From: DATARH01 sp036273175
Lineage (GTDB): Bacteria > Pseudomonadota > Alphaproteobacteria > ATCC43930 > CGMCC-115725
Assembly (NCBI GenBank): GCA_036273175.1
Contig: DASUIE010000187.1
Location: 1-37,819 of the forward strand
Direction of reading: 5' to 3'
DNA: 37,819 nucleotides
The notes under the pieces are model-generated. The model did no database searches and had not been told where the DNA came from. It saw only the letters and a program-made list of their open reading frames with translations. A program made the position numbers and the translations under genes. Every line of letters begins with the position of its first letter. Position 1 is the stretch's first letter. Below are positions 35,143 to 37,819 of the stretch, piece by piece.

Positions 35143-35159
35143 GGCGCTATCGTAGCGCC
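35143..35159. promoter_or_regulatory. Perfect hairpin/dyad just before acnA
   Basis: GGCGCTA-TCG-TAGCGCC is a 7-base perfect inverted repeat with a three-base loop, 13 bases after the methyltransferase stop and nine bases before the acnA ribosome site (AAGGAG at 35168-35173). No T-run follows. It could be a weak terminator for the methyltransferase, an operator, or an mRNA structure that affects acnA translation. Confidence 0.4.
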
Positions 35160-35180
35160 CGAATTCGAAGGAGAACGCCT

Positions 35181-37819
<2,639 letters not shown>

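Overview
The window is a GC-rich bacterial chromosome segment that I place in the Alphaproteobacteria. The evidence is the gene order: rnpB, mraZ, rsmH, ftsL, ftsI, murE, murF, mraY, murD, ftsW, murG, murC, murB, ddl, ftsQ, ftsA, ftsZ, lpxC, bamD, recN, ligA. All of these are on the minus strand, and lpxC-bamD-recN-ligA follows ftsZ as is common in that class. The FtsZ with a long linker, the acnA type and the high GC also fit. I cannot name a genus from sequence alone.

Layout. Bases 1-2861 (minus) hold a hydantoinase B/oxoprolinase-family gene and a proline-rich TonB-like gene behind ligA. Bases 2881-6653 hold ligA and recN, overlapping by ATGA. Bases 6759-10778 hold a four-gene cassette: a secreted and membrane-anchored NEW3-type protein, an ABC ATPase, an ABC-2 permease and a GT2-like glycosyltransferase. 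It sits between bamD and recN, which are usually close neighbours, and a CRP/FNR-like palindrome lies just upstream of it. Bases 10874-31225 hold the division and cell wall (dcw) cluster with lpxC and bamD. From mraZ to ftsA the genes are almost all overlapped or a few bases apart, with eight 4-base start/stop overlaps. Bases 31226-31483 hold the cluster's control region, including four ATGGG boxes at an exact 10-base period, which look like an MraZ operator. Bases 31484-31905 encode RNase P RNA, with a good sigma70-type promoter. To the right are a DUF2231 membrane protein (+), a decayed TPP-dependent decarboxylase (-), a LysR regulator (-), a divergent small gene plus methyltransferase (+), and acnA (+), which runs off the right edge about 10-20 codons before its expected end.

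How the genes work together. murE, murF, mraY, murD, murG, murC, murB and ddl make and lipid-link the peptidoglycan precursor. ftsW and ftsI polymerise and crosslink it at the septum. ftsL, ftsQ, ftsA and ftsZ form the divisome. lpxC and bamD serve lipid A synthesis and outer-membrane protein assembly. recN and ligA serve DNA repair and replication. The NEW3/ABC/GT2 cassette is the least explained part of the window and the best candidate for an undescribed envelope function. No tRNA, CRISPR array, insertion sequence or prophage was seen.
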